Notes: generated from the sequence alone by a model not told the origin. A stretch of DNA of 64,000 nt from UBA4615 sp044368415 (GCA_044368415.1 JBIPLJ010000004.1:65997-129996), one strand, 5' to 3'. Positions 1 through 8,663 are shown, numbered from the stretch's first letter. Numbers and translations: made by a program.

Positions 1-283
1 CGCGTCGTGCCAGCGCGGGAATGCCGTGAGCCCGAGGTTCTGCAGCACGACCACCGCGCGCCCCGCGGGTCGACGCCCAGGGTCTCGAGGCGGCTGCGCA
101 CGTCCTCACGATCGAGCAGGGCGCGCAGCGTGTCCCGATCGATCGGCGCGCCGGGCGCGGGCGCTTCGGTGCGCAGCACTTCCTCGGTCACGACGACACG
201 CGCCGATGCCGGCGCCGGGAGCGAGATCAAGACGTGGCCAGCGCCAGCGGAGCACATACCGTCCGCGCGAAGGTCGGGTTCAT
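1..283 (-). pseudogene. Remnant joining a PA2779-like protein to a PA2778-like cysteine peptidase
   Basis: Read on the minus strand, an ATG at 283 with a good ribosome site (AGAGG) starts a signal-peptide-like MNPTFARTVCAPLALA that hits a stop. In another frame the reading continues as VVVTEEVLRT and then REDVRSRLETLGVDP, which resembles PA2779-family proteins (DUF6627). At about position 65 the sense switches frame again to VVVLQNLGLTAFPRWH, which resembles the catalytic-His region of the PA2778-family C39-like peptidase, normally encoded by the next gene. So two neighbouring genes look fused by deletion, with at least one further frameshift. Family recognition is from memory, and the window edge hides the remainder. 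Confidence 0.5.
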
Positions 284-693
284 CGTGCTGCCTCTTGTGT
301 CGATGTGGCCGGAGCCGGAAGCGACCGAGGCTAGCATCGCGCCGCGATCCGATACAACCCGCCGCCGCGCGGCCGACCTTCCTACGTGCTGCGGCGGCAC
401 GGCACACCCGGGAGGGCGCGCCGACCCGCCCCCCTGTCAGGAGCGTCGACCCGACCCCGACCGAGGGGCACCATGTCCGAAGAACCCCTCTCGCGAACCG
501 CCGTGCTTGCCAGCCAGGGACGGGTCCAGTCCGGCGCCGCGGCGGTCATCAACGATCGGACCTGATGCGCCCGACCCGTGCAGGCACAGACGGACCCGGC
601 CCTGGTGGCTCACCCCTTGAGCCATCAAGGTTTCATCCTCACCTGACGGACATGAGCCCTCCGACCCTCTCCACTTCGCCGCCCAGAGACACC
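284..693. other. Stretch with no supported gene
   Basis: About 410 bases between the remnant at the left edge and the sigma-like gene. Open frames here have proline/arginine-rich shadow composition and no recognisable domain. An ATG at 652 could extend the sigma-like gene by 14 residues. I see no clear promoter or terminator. Confidence 0.5.
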
Positions 694-900
694 ATGCTGA
701 CCACCAACGAGCGCAAGGTTCTTGAACTCCGATTCGGCCTCGGCAGCGACGACGCCTCGGCCGGCCTCACGCTGGTCGAGATCGCGCGGCGCCTCGGCGT
801 CACGCCCCAGCGCGCCAGCCAGCTCGAGGCCAGCGCGCTGGCCAAGATGCGCGTCGCGATGCGCGAGCGCGGCATCGCGTCGATCGACGACGTCGTCTGA
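694..900 (+). CDS. Small stand-alone sigma-70 region 4-like DNA-binding protein
   Basis: A 68-residue protein that corresponds almost entirely to sigma-70 region 4. It opens with LTTNERKVLELRFGL, like the start of region 4.1, and continues with a helix-turn-helix (LVEIARRLGVTPQRASQLEA) of the kind that contacts the -35 element. No region 2 or 3 is present, so it cannot act as a complete sigma factor. It may be a transcription accessory or a domain relic. An in-frame ATG at 652 would give 82 residues. I prefer 694 because homology to region 4 begins there, although neither start has a strong ribosome site. It converges with the quinone oxidoreductase gene across a palindromic element. Confidence 0.6.
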   Translation: MLTTNERKVLELRFGLGSDDASAGLTLVEIARRLGVTPQRASQLEASALAKMRVAMRERGIASIDDVV

Positions 901-953
901 CCGATCTCCGGGGCGGCATGCCGGGCGCGCCGGCCCGCACCGGGCTTCAGAAG

Positions 954-1075
954 CTGAGAAGAAACCGTAACGAGCAGGCCCGAGCCGGTGCCGGGGAGCG
1001 CAGCCTTACAGGTGTAAGGGGAGCACCGCAGGCGCCGGATCGGGACGCGAAGTAGGCTTATTCACAGCTTCTCAG
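954..1075. repeat. Large imperfect palindrome between convergent genes
   Basis: Nested inverted arms share one centre near 1011.5: CCTTACA (1004-1010) with TGTAAGG (1013-1019), CCCGA and CCGG (979-988) with CCGG and TCGGG (1035-1044), and, slightly off-centre, CTGAGAAG (954-961) with CTTCTCAG (1068-1075). The right arm overlaps the stop codon of the quinone oxidoreductase. It could act as a bidirectional terminator or be a copy of a dispersed palindromic element. No second copy was noticed in this window. Confidence 0.55.
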
Positions 1076-2046
1076 GGGACGATGAGGATCTTGCCGGTGA
1101 CCTTGCGCGCCGACATGTCGTTGAGCGCCTGCACGACCTGGTCCAGCGAATAGCGTCCCGACACATGCGGGCGCAGCTTGCCCGATTGCAGCCAGACGAA
1201 CATCTCTTTCATGCCCTCGGCGTTCTTGGCGGGCTCACGCCGCGTGAAGTCGCCCCAGAACACGCCGACGATCGAGGCGCCCTTGAGCAGCGCAAGGTTC
1301 AGCGGCAGCGACGGGATCTGGCCGGCCGCAAAGCCGATCACCAGGTAGCGGCCGCGCCAGCCGATCGAGCGGAACGCGGGCTCCGCGAAGCGGCCGCCGA
1401 CCGGATCGTAGATCACATCCGGGCCCTTGCCGCCGGTCTCGCGCTTGACCGCCTCGCGCAGGTCCTCGGTCTCGTAGTTGATGGTCGCATCCGCGCCGTG
1501 CTCGCGGCACACCGCGAGCTTCTCCGCGGTCGAGGCGGCGGCGATCACCCGCGCACCGATCGCCTTGCCGATCTCGATCGCCGACAGCCCCACACCGCCG
1601 GCGGCGCCCAGCACCAGCATCGTCTCGCCCGGCTGCAGCGCCGCGCGGTCCCGGATCGCATGCCAGGAGGTGCCGTAGGTCAGCGTGAACGCGGCGGCGG
1701 TCTCGAAGGACATCCCGGCCGGGATCGGCATCACCTTGTCGGCGGGTGCGACCACTTCCTCGGCGAAACAGCCCAGGCCCGCAAAGGCCAACACCGCGTC
1801 GCCCGCCTTCACGTGCGTGACGCCTGCGCCCACGGCGATCACCTCGCCGGCGGCCTCGGAGCCAGGCGAAAAGGGCAGCGCCGGCTGCACCTGGTATTTC
1901 TTCTGGATGATCAGCACGTCGGGGAAGTTAACGCCCGCCGCGCGCACGCGCATGCGCACCTCGCCCGGGCCGGGGTCGCGCGCCGGGATGTCCTCGACCA
2001 CCAGCCGATCGGCCGGCCCCCATTCTTTGCACAGCACCGCCTTCAT
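1072..2046 (-). CDS. NADPH:quinone oxidoreductase family protein (zinc-independent MDR)
   Basis: A 324-residue medium-chain dehydrogenase/reductase of the quinone oxidoreductase (zeta-crystallin/QOR) type, expected to transfer electrons from NADPH to quinones or enones in the cytosol. The N-terminal GroES-like domain has the typical GEVRMRVRAAGVNFPDVLI stretch, with no zinc ligands. The Rossmann domain carries LVLGAAGGVGLSAIEIGKA around residues 140-160. The ATG at 2046 follows an AGGAGA ribosome site. The open frame extends upstream, but that part overlaps the divergent nitronate monooxygenase in antisense and is not protein-like. The substrate cannot be named from sequence. Confidence 0.9.
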   Translation of the reverse strand: MKAVLCKEWGPADRLVVEDIPARDPGPGEVRMRVRAAGVNFPDVLIIQKKYQVQPALPFSPGSEAAGEVIAVGAGVTHVKAGDAVLAFAGLGCFAEEVVAPADKVMPIPAGMSFETAAAFTLTYGTSWHAIRDRAALQPGETMLVLGAAGGVGLSAIEIGKAIGARVIAAASTAEKLAVCREHGADATINYETEDLREAVKRETGGKGPDVIYDPVGGRFAEPAFRSIGWRGRYLVIGFAAGQIPSLPLNLALLKGASIVGVFWGDFTRREPAKNAEGMKEMFVWLQSGKLRPHVSGRYSLDQVVQALNDMSARKVTGKILIVP

Positions 2047-2151
2047 CGCTCGTCTCCTCGTGTCGGGATTCCGAAGAAGTCTACCGCGCCCGGGTAACGG
2101 TTCTGCCGCCGTGTATCCTTGCTCCGGACCGAAAAAGCCCGAGGAACCAGG

Positions 2152-3135
2152 ATGACGCTGCAGGAACTCAAACGACGGCTCCGGATCCCGGTGATCGGCT
2201 CGCCGCTGTTCATCATCTCCAATCCGGATCTGGTGATCGCCCAGTGCAAGGCCGGCATCGTCGGCTCGTTCCCGGCGCTCAACGCGCGTCCGGCCGAGGT
2301 CCTGGACCAGTGGCTCGAGCGGATCACCACCGAGCTGGCCGACTACGACCGCCTGCATCCGGAGCGCCCGTCCGCGCCGTTCGCGGTGAACCAGATCGTG
2401 CACAAGTCGAACGACCGGCTCGAGCACGACGTCGCGATGTGCGTGAAATGGAAGGTGCCTGTGATCATCACCTCGCTGGGCGCGCGCTCCGACGTGTTCG
2501 ACGCGATCCACTCCTATGGCGGCATGGTGCTGCATGACGTGATCGACCAGAAGTTCGCGCACAAGGCGATCGAGAAGGGCGCGGACGGCCTGATCCTGGT
2601 GGCCACCGGCGCGGGCGGCCACGCCGGCGTGCAGTCGCCATTCGCGCTGGTCCAGGAGACCCGCGAGTGGTTCGACGGCCCGATCGCGCTGTCGGGCTCG
2701 ATCGCCACCGGCGGCGCGGTGCTCGCAGCGCAGGCGATGGGGGCCGACTTCGGCTACATCGGCTCGGCGTTCATCGCGACGAAGGAAGCCAACGCGACCG
2801 ATGCCTACAAGCAGGCAATCGTCGACGGCACGGCGCAGGACATCGTCTACACGAACCTGTTCACCGGCGTGCATGGCAACTACCTGCGCCCGTCGATCGT
2901 GGCCGCGGGCCTGGATCCGGACAACCTGCCCGAGAGCGATCCGAGCACGATGCAGTTCGGCTCGGGCGGCAGCACCAAGAGCAAGGCCTGGCGCGACATC
3001 TGGGGCTGTGGACAGGGCATCGGCGCGGTCAAGGACGTGCAGACCGCGGGCGAGTTCGTCGCGACGCTCACACGCGAGTACGACACGGCGCGGGCGCGAC
3101 TCGGCATGGCCGCGCCGGAGCGCGCGGCGGCCTGA
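2152..3135 (+). CDS. NAD(P)H-dependent flavin oxidoreductase / nitronate monooxygenase
   Basis: A 327-residue FMN-dependent TIM-barrel protein of the nitronate monooxygenase (2-nitropropane dioxygenase-like) family. The start GSPLFIISNPDLVIAQCKAG is the family's N-terminal signature. GAGGHAGVQSPFALV near residues 152-166 contains the conserved His region, and SGSIATGGAVLAAQAMGAD forms the phosphate-binding part. ATG 2152 follows GAGGAACCAG, and an upstream in-frame ATG at 2119 has no comparable site. Many members of this family act on substrates other than nitronates, and the acyl-CoA dehydrogenase downstream suggests a catabolic role, which remains inference. Confidence 0.9.
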   Translation: MTLQELKRRLRIPVIGSPLFIISNPDLVIAQCKAGIVGSFPALNARPAEVLDQWLERITTELADYDRLHPERPSAPFAVNQIVHKSNDRLEHDVAMCVKWKVPVIITSLGARSDVFDAIHSYGGMVLHDVIDQKFAHKAIEKGADGLILVATGAGGHAGVQSPFALVQETREWFDGPIALSGSIATGGAVLAAQAMGADFGYIGSAFIATKEANATDAYKQAIVDGTAQDIVYTNLFTGVHGNYLRPSIVAAGLDPDNLPESDPSTMQFGSGGSTKSKAWRDIWGCGQGIGAVKDVQTAGEFVATLTREYDTARARLGMAAPERAAA

Positions 3136-3235
3136 GCAGCGCGGTCACGCTCAGGCGCGCGGGTCCACCACGACGCGCCTGCGGTCGGCACGTTCTTGAC
3201 CGCGCCGAAGCCCCGCCCGACAGGAGTCACCGACC

Positions 3236-4402
3236 GTGATCCGAGACACCGCGCGGCTCGACGCGCTGATCGCCGAGCTTCGCGCCTTCGTTCGCGAGGC
3301 GTGTATACCGCTCGAGGCGTCCATCGACCGCGAGGACGTGATCCCCGAGGCGATGGTCGAGCGCATGCGCACGCTCGGCCTCTTCGGCCACAGCATCCCC
3401 GAGGCCTACGGCGGCGCGGGCCTCACCACCGAGGAGCTGGCCCGGGTCAACATCGAGGTCTCGCAGGCTGCCCCGGTGTTCCGTGCCCGCTTCGGCGGCA
3501 ATACCGGCATCGCCTCCGAGGCGCTGATCGCTGACGGCCTGCCCGAGCAGAAGGCGCGCTGGCTGCCACGGCTGGCGCGCGGCGAGCTCACCGGCTGCTT
3601 CGCGCTGACCGAGCGCGAGGCCGGCTCGGATGCGACCGCGCTGCGCACGCGCGCGGTGCCCGCGCTCGGCGACGGCGGGCGCGCCGGCTGGCGTATCGAC
3701 GGCGCCAAGTGTTACATCACCAACGCGCCGATCGCCGACCTGTTCACCGTGTTCGCGCGCACCGACGACACGCCTCGCGGCGCCTCAGGCATCAGCGCGT
3801 TCCTGATGCCACGCGACACGCCGGGCCTGTCGACCGGACCGGCGTATCGCAAGCTCGGCCAGCACGGCTCGCCGGTCGGCGAGGTGTTCCTCGACGGCGT
3901 CTGGGTGCCCGACGACGCGGTGCTGGGAGGGCGCCCTGGCGAGGGCTTCCGCTCGGCGATGCGCGCGCTCAACAAGCAGCGGATCAACCTCGCCGCGCTG
4001 TGCGTGGGCCCGGCGATCCGCCTGCTCGACGAGGCGATCGCGCACGCCCGCACGCGCCGGCAGTTCGGCAAGTCGATCGGCGAGTTCCAGCTCGTGCAGG
4101 CGATGCTCGCCGACAGCGCCACCGAGATTGCCGCGGCGCGCGCGTTGGTGCTGGAGACCGCGCGCAAACGCGACGATGGCGGCGACGTGACGATGGACGT
4201 CTCGATGTGCAAGCTGCTCGCCTCCGAGACCTGCGGGCGCGTGGCCGACCGTGCGGTGCAGATCCTGGGCGGCGCCGGCTACATCGAGGACCATCCGATC
4301 GTGCGGCTGTACCGCGACGTTCGGCTCTTCAGGCTGTACGAGGGCACGAGCCAGATCCACCAGATCAACATCGCCCGGCACCTGCTGAGGGACGACACCT
4401 GA
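3236..4402 (+). CDS. Acyl-CoA dehydrogenase
   Basis: A 388-residue flavoprotein of the acyl-CoA dehydrogenase family, which forms 2-enoyl-CoA and passes electrons to ETF. The order is an alpha-helical N-domain, a beta domain with FALTEREAGSDATALRT (FAD and substrate contacts), and a C-terminal helical domain with RRQFGKSIGEFQLVQAMLAD. The motif LYEGTSQIHQIN places the expected catalytic Glu at about residue 369. The start is GTG with CAGGAG upstream. It sits 100 nt after the nitronate monooxygenase and 53 nt before the Baeyer-Villiger monooxygenase on the same strand, so co-transcription is likely. Chain-length or branched/aromatic specificity cannot be read. Confidence 0.92.
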   Translation: MIRDTARLDALIAELRAFVREACIPLEASIDREDVIPEAMVERMRTLGLFGHSIPEAYGGAGLTTEELARVNIEVSQAAPVFRARFGGNTGIASEALIADGLPEQKARWLPRLARGELTGCFALTEREAGSDATALRTRAVPALGDGGRAGWRIDGAKCYITNAPIADLFTVFARTDDTPRGASGISAFLMPRDTPGLSTGPAYRKLGQHGSPVGEVFLDGVWVPDDAVLGGRPGEGFRSAMRALNKQRINLAALCVGPAIRLLDEAIAHARTRRQFGKSIGEFQLVQAMLADSATEIAAARALVLETARKRDDGGDVTMDVSMCKLLASETCGRVADRAVQILGGAGYIEDHPIVRLYRDVRLFRLYEGTSQIHQINIARHLLRDDT

Positions 4403-4455
4403 GCGGCGCAGCCCGGACGCCGGTCCGCGCCCTTATCACGAGAGACGAGGAGCAC

Positions 4456-6360
4456 ATGGACAACGCCCGACGCGAGACGGCCCTGAGAGAGGCCTCGGTG
4501 CCCACTCTGGTGATGTGCCTGGCGCAGATCACGCGCGACCCCCGCTGGCTGGAGGACCCCTTCCGTCCGAAGCGCGACATCTCGATCTTCGCCGAGCCCA
4601 GCGGCGGCCTCTCGCCGCAGGCGCAGCGGACCGTCCGCGAGGCGATGGCGCAGGTGCTCGACGAACTGGCCGACGGCCGCCGCACGCTGCCGCCGCTGCC
4701 CGACGGCGAGGCGCTGCACCGGATGATGTCGGTGTGTGTCGGCGAGCACGTACCGCGCGAGTACACGGTCATGGCGATGGAGGAGATGGGCTTCGTCGAC
4801 CGCGGCATCGGCTGGCGCGAGCCGCCCGCCCCGGAGTGCCTCGTGGCCTTCGAGACGCTGGTCGTGGGGGCCGGCTTCTCGGGCATCAGCGCGGCCTACC
4901 GGCTCGAGGCGCTCGGCATCCCGTTCCACATCGTCGAGAGGCTGCCCGACGTCGGCGGGGTCTGGCTCGAGAACGACTACCCCGAGGCCGGCGTCGACAC
5001 GCCGAACCACTTCTACTCGTTCTCGTTCGCGCCGAACCTCGACTGGACCAGCAACTACTCCAAGCGCGACGAGGTTTGGGCCTACCAGCGCCGTGTGTTC
5101 GACGAGCTCGGGCTGCGGCGGTATGCCGAGTTCGACACCGAGGTGCTGTCGATGCACTGGAACGAGGGCGCCCATGCGTGGGACGTCATCACCCGTGCCG
5201 CGGGCGGCGCCAAGCGCACGCGCCGCTATCGCGCGGTCGTCACTGCCGTCGGCAACTTGAACCGCCCTAAGCTGGCTGCGATTCCGGGCCTGGACACCTT
5301 CACCGGCGAGGCGTGGCACTCGGCGCAGTGGAACCACGACGTGCCGCTCGAGGGTCAGGAGGTGGCGGTCGTCGGCACTGGTTCGAGCGCGATGCAGTTC
5401 CTGCGCACGGTCGCGCAGCAGGCCAAGAAGGTCACGATCTTCCAGCGCTCGCCGCAGTGGGCGCGCCCGCCGCAGGACTACCATGGCACGGTGAGCACCG
5501 AGTCGCGATGGCTGCTCGAGAACGTGCCGTACTACTACCCCTGGTACCGCTTTGGCCTGATGTGGCGCATGGGTGACGGGCTGCTGCCGACGGTGCGTCG
5601 CGACCCGAACTGGCCGCACCCCGAACGTTCGATGAACTACCGCAACGACCGGCAGCGCGAGCAGCTTGCCGAGTACATGCTGAAGGAACTCGAAGGCCGC
5701 CCCGACCTGATCGAGAAGTGCCTGCCCTCCTACCCGCCGTACGGCAAGCGGATCCTGATCGACAACCACTGGTTTGCGACGCTGGGCCGCGACAATGTCG
5801 AGCTGGTCACCGAGGCGGTCGAGCGCATCGAAGGCGACACGCTGATCACCTCGGGCGGCGCGCGCCACCGCGCCGACGTGTTGGTGCTGGCCACCGGCTT
5901 CGAGGTCGGCAAGCTGCTGTGGCCGATGGACATCCGCGGCCGCTCGGGCGTGGCCCTCGCGGACGTATGGGGCGATGACAACCCACGCGCCTACCTCGGG
6001 CTGACGGTGCCCGACTTCCCGAACCTGTTCGTCATGTCCGGCCCGAACACCGGACTCGCCCACGGCGGCAGCATGATCTTCGTCGCCGAGTGCCAGGCCC
6101 GCTACATCACCGCGATGCTGCGCGAGATGATCGAAGGCGGCCTGGCCGACGTCGAGGTCGAGCGCACGGTGCACGACGCCTTCAACGAGCGCGTCGACGC
6201 CGAACATGCAGAACTGGTCTGGTCGCACCCGGGCATGAACAACTGGTACCGCAACCGCGCCGGCCGGGTGTTCATCCCCATGCCGTTTCGGCTGGTCGAC
6301 TACTGGGCCATGACCACCGAGCCCCGGCTCGACGAGTACCGGATCAGCACCGGCGGCTGA
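4456..6360 (+). CDS. Flavin-containing Baeyer-Villiger monooxygenase with N-terminal extension (HAPMO-like)
   Basis: A 634-residue NAD(P)H- and FAD-dependent monooxygenase expected to convert ketones to esters. A helical extension of about 130 residues precedes the first Rossmann motif VVGAGFSGISAAYRLE (about 135-150), the layout known for 4-hydroxyacetophenone monooxygenase. The type I fingerprint FxGxxxHxxxW is present as FTGEAWHSAQW near residue 282. The NADP Rossmann motif VVGTGSSAMQFLR follows near 308, and VLATGFEVGKLL comes late in the protein. ATG 4456 has GAGGAG upstream. The neighbouring acyl-CoA dehydrogenase and amidohydrolase suggest use of a ketone-bearing carbon source. Acetophenone specificity is only a guess from architecture. 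Confidence 0.9.
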   Translation: MDNARRETALREASVPTLVMCLAQITRDPRWLEDPFRPKRDISIFAEPSGGLSPQAQRTVREAMAQVLDELADGRRTLPPLPDGEALHRMMSVCVGEHVPREYTVMAMEEMGFVDRGIGWREPPAPECLVAFETLVVGAGFSGISAAYRLEALGIPFHIVERLPDVGGVWLENDYPEAGVDTPNHFYSFSFAPNLDWTSNYSKRDEVWAYQRRVFDELGLRRYAEFDTEVLSMHWNEGAHAWDVITRAAGGAKRTRRYRAVVTAVGNLNRPKLAAIPGLDTFTGEAWHSAQWNHDVPLEGQEVAVVGTGSSAMQFLRTVAQQAKKVTIFQRSPQWARPPQDYHGTVSTESRWLLENVPYYYPWYRFGLMWRMGDGLLPTVRRDPNWPHPERSMNYRNDRQREQLAEYMLKELEGRPDLIEKCLPSYPPYGKRILIDNHWFATLGRDNVELVTEAVERIEGDTLITSGGARHRADVLVLATGFEVGKLLWPMDIRGRSGVALADVWGDDNPRAYLGLTVPDFPNLFVMSGPNTGLAHGGSMIFVAECQARYITAMLREMIEGGLADVEVERTVHDAFNERVDAEHAELVWSHPGMNNWYRNRAGRVFIPMPFRLVDYWAMTTEPRLDEYRISTGG

Positions 6361-6446
6361 GGCGCGGGGCGCGCGGCGGAACGCGCCGAAGCCCCGCCCC
6401 GCGGTTCGCGATAGAGTCCGGTTTCTTGACACCAGGAGCCGGAACG

Positions 6447-7622
6447 ATGGGTGCGATCGAGGAACTGGGCCGCTATCTACCGCAGATGACCGAGTGGCGG
6501 CGGCACATCCACCAGAACCCGGAGACCGCCTTCGAGGAGGTCGGCACCGCGGCCTTCGTCGCCGGGCGGCTGCGCGCCTTCGGCGTCGATGCCATCCACG
6601 AGGGCATCGCGAAGACAGGCGTGGTCGGGGTCATCAAGGCCGGCACCTCCGAGCGCGCGATCGGCCTGCGCGCCGACCTCGATGCGCTCGACATGCAGGA
6701 AGGCACGGGCGTGGCCTGGGCCTCGAAGACCCCGGGCAAGCACCATGCATGCGGCCACGACGGCCACACCACCATGCTGCTGGGCGCCGCCCGCTACCTC
6801 GCCGCCACCCGCGCCTTCGACGGCACCGTCTACCTGATCTTCCAGCCGGCCGAGGAGAACGAGGGCGGCGGTCGCGCGATGGTCGAGGAAGGCCTCTTCG
6901 AGCGCTTCCCCGTGGAGTCGGTCTTCGGGATGCACAACATCCCGGGCATGGAGGCCGGCACCTTCGCCATCCGCCCGGGTCCGATGATGGCGTCCTACGA
7001 CATCTTCGAGATCACGCTGACCGGGCGCGGCTCTCACGGCGCGATGCCGCACCATGGCATCGATCCAATCACCACCGGCTCGGAGTTAGTGCAGAAGCTG
7101 CAGACCATCGTCAGCCGCAACGTCGATCCGCTCGAGCCGGCGGTGCTGTCGGTCACCAAGTTCCACTCGGGCACCGCCTGGAACATCATCCCCAACGAGG
7201 CGGTGATCGGCGGCACGGTGCGCGCGTTCAGCGAGGCCGTGCAGACGCAAGTCGAGCAGCGTATCCGCGAGCTGTGCGCGGGTACGGCGCTGTCACACGG
7301 CGCGACGATCTCGGTGCGCTACGAGCGCCGCTACCCGCCGACGGTCAACACTTCGGCCGAGGCGCAGCTGTGCGCGTCGGTGGCGGCGTCGCTGGTCGGC
7401 ACCGAGCGCGTCAAGCGCGAGCTCAAGCCGGCGATGGGCTCGGAGGACTTCGCCTGGATGCTGCGGGCGCGGCCGGGTGCCTACATGTGGCTGGGCAACG
7501 GCACGGGCTCGGTGGGCGGCTGCATGGTGCACAACCCGGGCTACGACTTCAACGACGCGGTGCTGCCGATCGGGGCGGCGTATTGGGTGCGGCTGGCGGA
7601 GACGGCGCTGGGGAAGCGTTGA
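6447..7622 (+). CDS. M20-family amidohydrolase (hippurate hydrolase-like)
   Basis: A 391-residue metal-dependent peptidase-like hydrolase of the M20D/amidohydrolase group, which deacylates N-acyl amino acids or amides. Metal-site motifs are HACGHDGHTTMLLGAAR (from about residue 98), FQPAEENEGGGRAMVEEG (about 133) and GMHNIPGMEAG. The dimerisation lid starts around GRGSHGAMPHHGIDPI. A late MGSEDFAWML is the last ligand region. ATG 6447 follows CCAGGAG. It lies 86 nt after the monooxygenase on the same strand. The length is normal and no defect is seen. The natural substrate is unknown. Confidence 0.9.
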   Translation: MGAIEELGRYLPQMTEWRRHIHQNPETAFEEVGTAAFVAGRLRAFGVDAIHEGIAKTGVVGVIKAGTSERAIGLRADLDALDMQEGTGVAWASKTPGKHHACGHDGHTTMLLGAARYLAATRAFDGTVYLIFQPAEENEGGGRAMVEEGLFERFPVESVFGMHNIPGMEAGTFAIRPGPMMASYDIFEITLTGRGSHGAMPHHGIDPITTGSELVQKLQTIVSRNVDPLEPAVLSVTKFHSGTAWNIIPNEAVIGGTVRAFSEAVQTQVEQRIRELCAGTALSHGATISVRYERRYPPTVNTSAEAQLCASVAASLVGTERVKRELKPAMGSEDFAWMLRARPGAYMWLGNGTGSVGGCMVHNPGYDFNDAVLPIGAAYWVRLAETALGKR

Positions 7623-7692
7623 GTTCGCGGCGGGTTCTCGGGTTCTCGGGTTCCCGTCTCGCGCAGGCGCCCGACGGGCCGGGGCAAGAACC

Positions 7693-7776
7693 CCCGCCTG
7701 GTTCGCGATGCTGTTCATGGTGATGCTGTTCCCGGGGCTGACGACCTGGCTGCCGTCGGTACTGATGGGCAAATAG
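7693..7776 (+). pseudogene. C-terminal scrap of a TRAP transporter large permease (DctM)
   Basis: In the otherwise gene-free gap after the amidohydrolase, one frame reads AMLFMVMLFPGLTTWLPSVL, then MGK and a TAG stop. The LFPGLTTWLPSVL pattern is typical of the last helix and tail of DctM-type TRAP permeases. Nothing upstream in this frame is DctM-like, so it looks like the tail left after a deletion. It is short, and recognition is from memory. Confidence 0.4.
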
Positions 7777-7919
7777 TCGGCTGCGGGCGCGCGGACCCGC
7801 GTCGTTCGCGCGAACCGCGCGTCCGTGGTCGAATAGGGGTCCCGCCGACGGGAAGCGTGCCGCCCCGCCCGCCCGTGCACCGGGGACGCCGACTGTCGGC
7901 GTCCCGCTACGAGGACGAC

Positions 7920-8663
7920 ATGGAAGTCAAGCTGGACAAAAAGTACCCGGTCGCCGCGACCGTGGAGCAGGCCTGGACCGTGCTCGCCGATGTGCGGGCG
8001 ACCGCCGCATGCATGCCCGGCGCGCAGATCACCGAGCAGGTCGACGCCACGCACTTCAAGGGCGCGGTCAAGAGCAAGGTCGGCCCGGCGACGATGAGCT
8101 TCGCCGGGACCATCGAGGTGCTCGAGCTCGAGCCGTCGACGCGGACGCTGCGCATGCTCGGCGCGGGCGCCGACAAGTCAGGCTCCTCGGCCTCGATGGA
8201 CCTGACCGCACGCGTGGTGGCCGCCGACGGCGGCGGCTCGACGCTCGAAGGCGGGGCCGTGATCAAGGTCAACGGCAAGCTCGCGCAGTTCGGCAACCGG
8301 CTGCTGGTGCCGGTGGCCGACGCGATGCTCATGCAGTTCGCCGAGCGGTTCCGCGCGGCGGCGGCCGCGGTGCCGGTGGCGGGCTTGGTAGCCGCAGCGC
8401 AGGTGGCGGGCGACGAGGTGGCGGGCGACGGGGTGGCGGGCGACGCGGCGGCGGGCGACGCGGCGGCGGCGTCGGGTGCGGCGGTCGCGGCGGGTGCGAG
8501 GGCCCCGTCAGGGACGGCCGCGCCGACGCCGCCTAAGCCGCCGACCGCTGCGGCACATTCGCCTGTCGCGCCTGTCGCGCCGGCGCCCAACGAGCTGAAC
8601 GCGCTCGGGCTGATCTGGACCGTCATCAAGGGCTGGTTCGCCGGTCTGTTCGGCAAGCGGTGA
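7920..8663 (+). CDS. CoxG-like SRPBCC protein (carbon monoxide dehydrogenase subunit G family)
   Basis: A 247-residue protein with an N-terminal SRPBCC/START-like domain of the CoxG family (about residues 1-145): KYPVAATVEQAWTVLADVR, MPGAQITEQVD and the typical GAVIKVNGKLAQFGNRLL. CoxG is known to help anchor CO dehydrogenase and molybdenum hydroxylases at the membrane. A low-complexity Ala/Gly/Pro linker with a tandem repeat (about 160-225) leads to a C-terminal hydrophobic stretch LGLIWTVIKGWFAGLFGKR, probably the membrane-binding tail. The ATG at 7920 follows CGAGGACGAC. The next gene overlaps by 4 nt and encodes a molybdopterin nucleotidyltransferase-like protein. No coxMSL genes are in the window. 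Confidence 0.88.
   Translation: MEVKLDKKYPVAATVEQAWTVLADVRATAACMPGAQITEQVDATHFKGAVKSKVGPATMSFAGTIEVLELEPSTRTLRMLGAGADKSGSSASMDLTARVVAADGGGSTLEGGAVIKVNGKLAQFGNRLLVPVADAMLMQFAERFRAAAAAVPVAGLVAAAQVAGDEVAGDGVAGDAAAGDAAAASGAAVAAGARAPSGTAAPTPPKPPTAAAHSPVAPVAPAPNELNALGLIWTVIKGWFAGLFGKR
8403..8462 (+). repeat. Four tandem 15-bp units inside the CoxG-like gene
   Basis: Four near-identical in-frame 15-bp units (GTGGCGGGCGACGAG and variants) encode the pentads VAGDE, VAGDG, VAGDA and AAGDA in the linker between the SRPBCC domain and the C-terminal anchor. In-frame expansion or contraction would only change linker length. Confidence 0.9.

Noticed and set aside
2047..2874. Upstream 275-residue extension of the quinone oxidoreductase frame
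   Set aside because: It is antisense to the well-supported nitronate monooxygenase, is Arg/Asp/His-rich and lacks any domain. The ATG at 2046 has a good ribosome site and begins at the family's usual N-terminus.
8009..8536. Gly-rich frame over the CoxG-like gene
   Set aside because: Produced by the tandem repeat read in another frame; the CoxG frame has clear domain motifs and a ribosome site.
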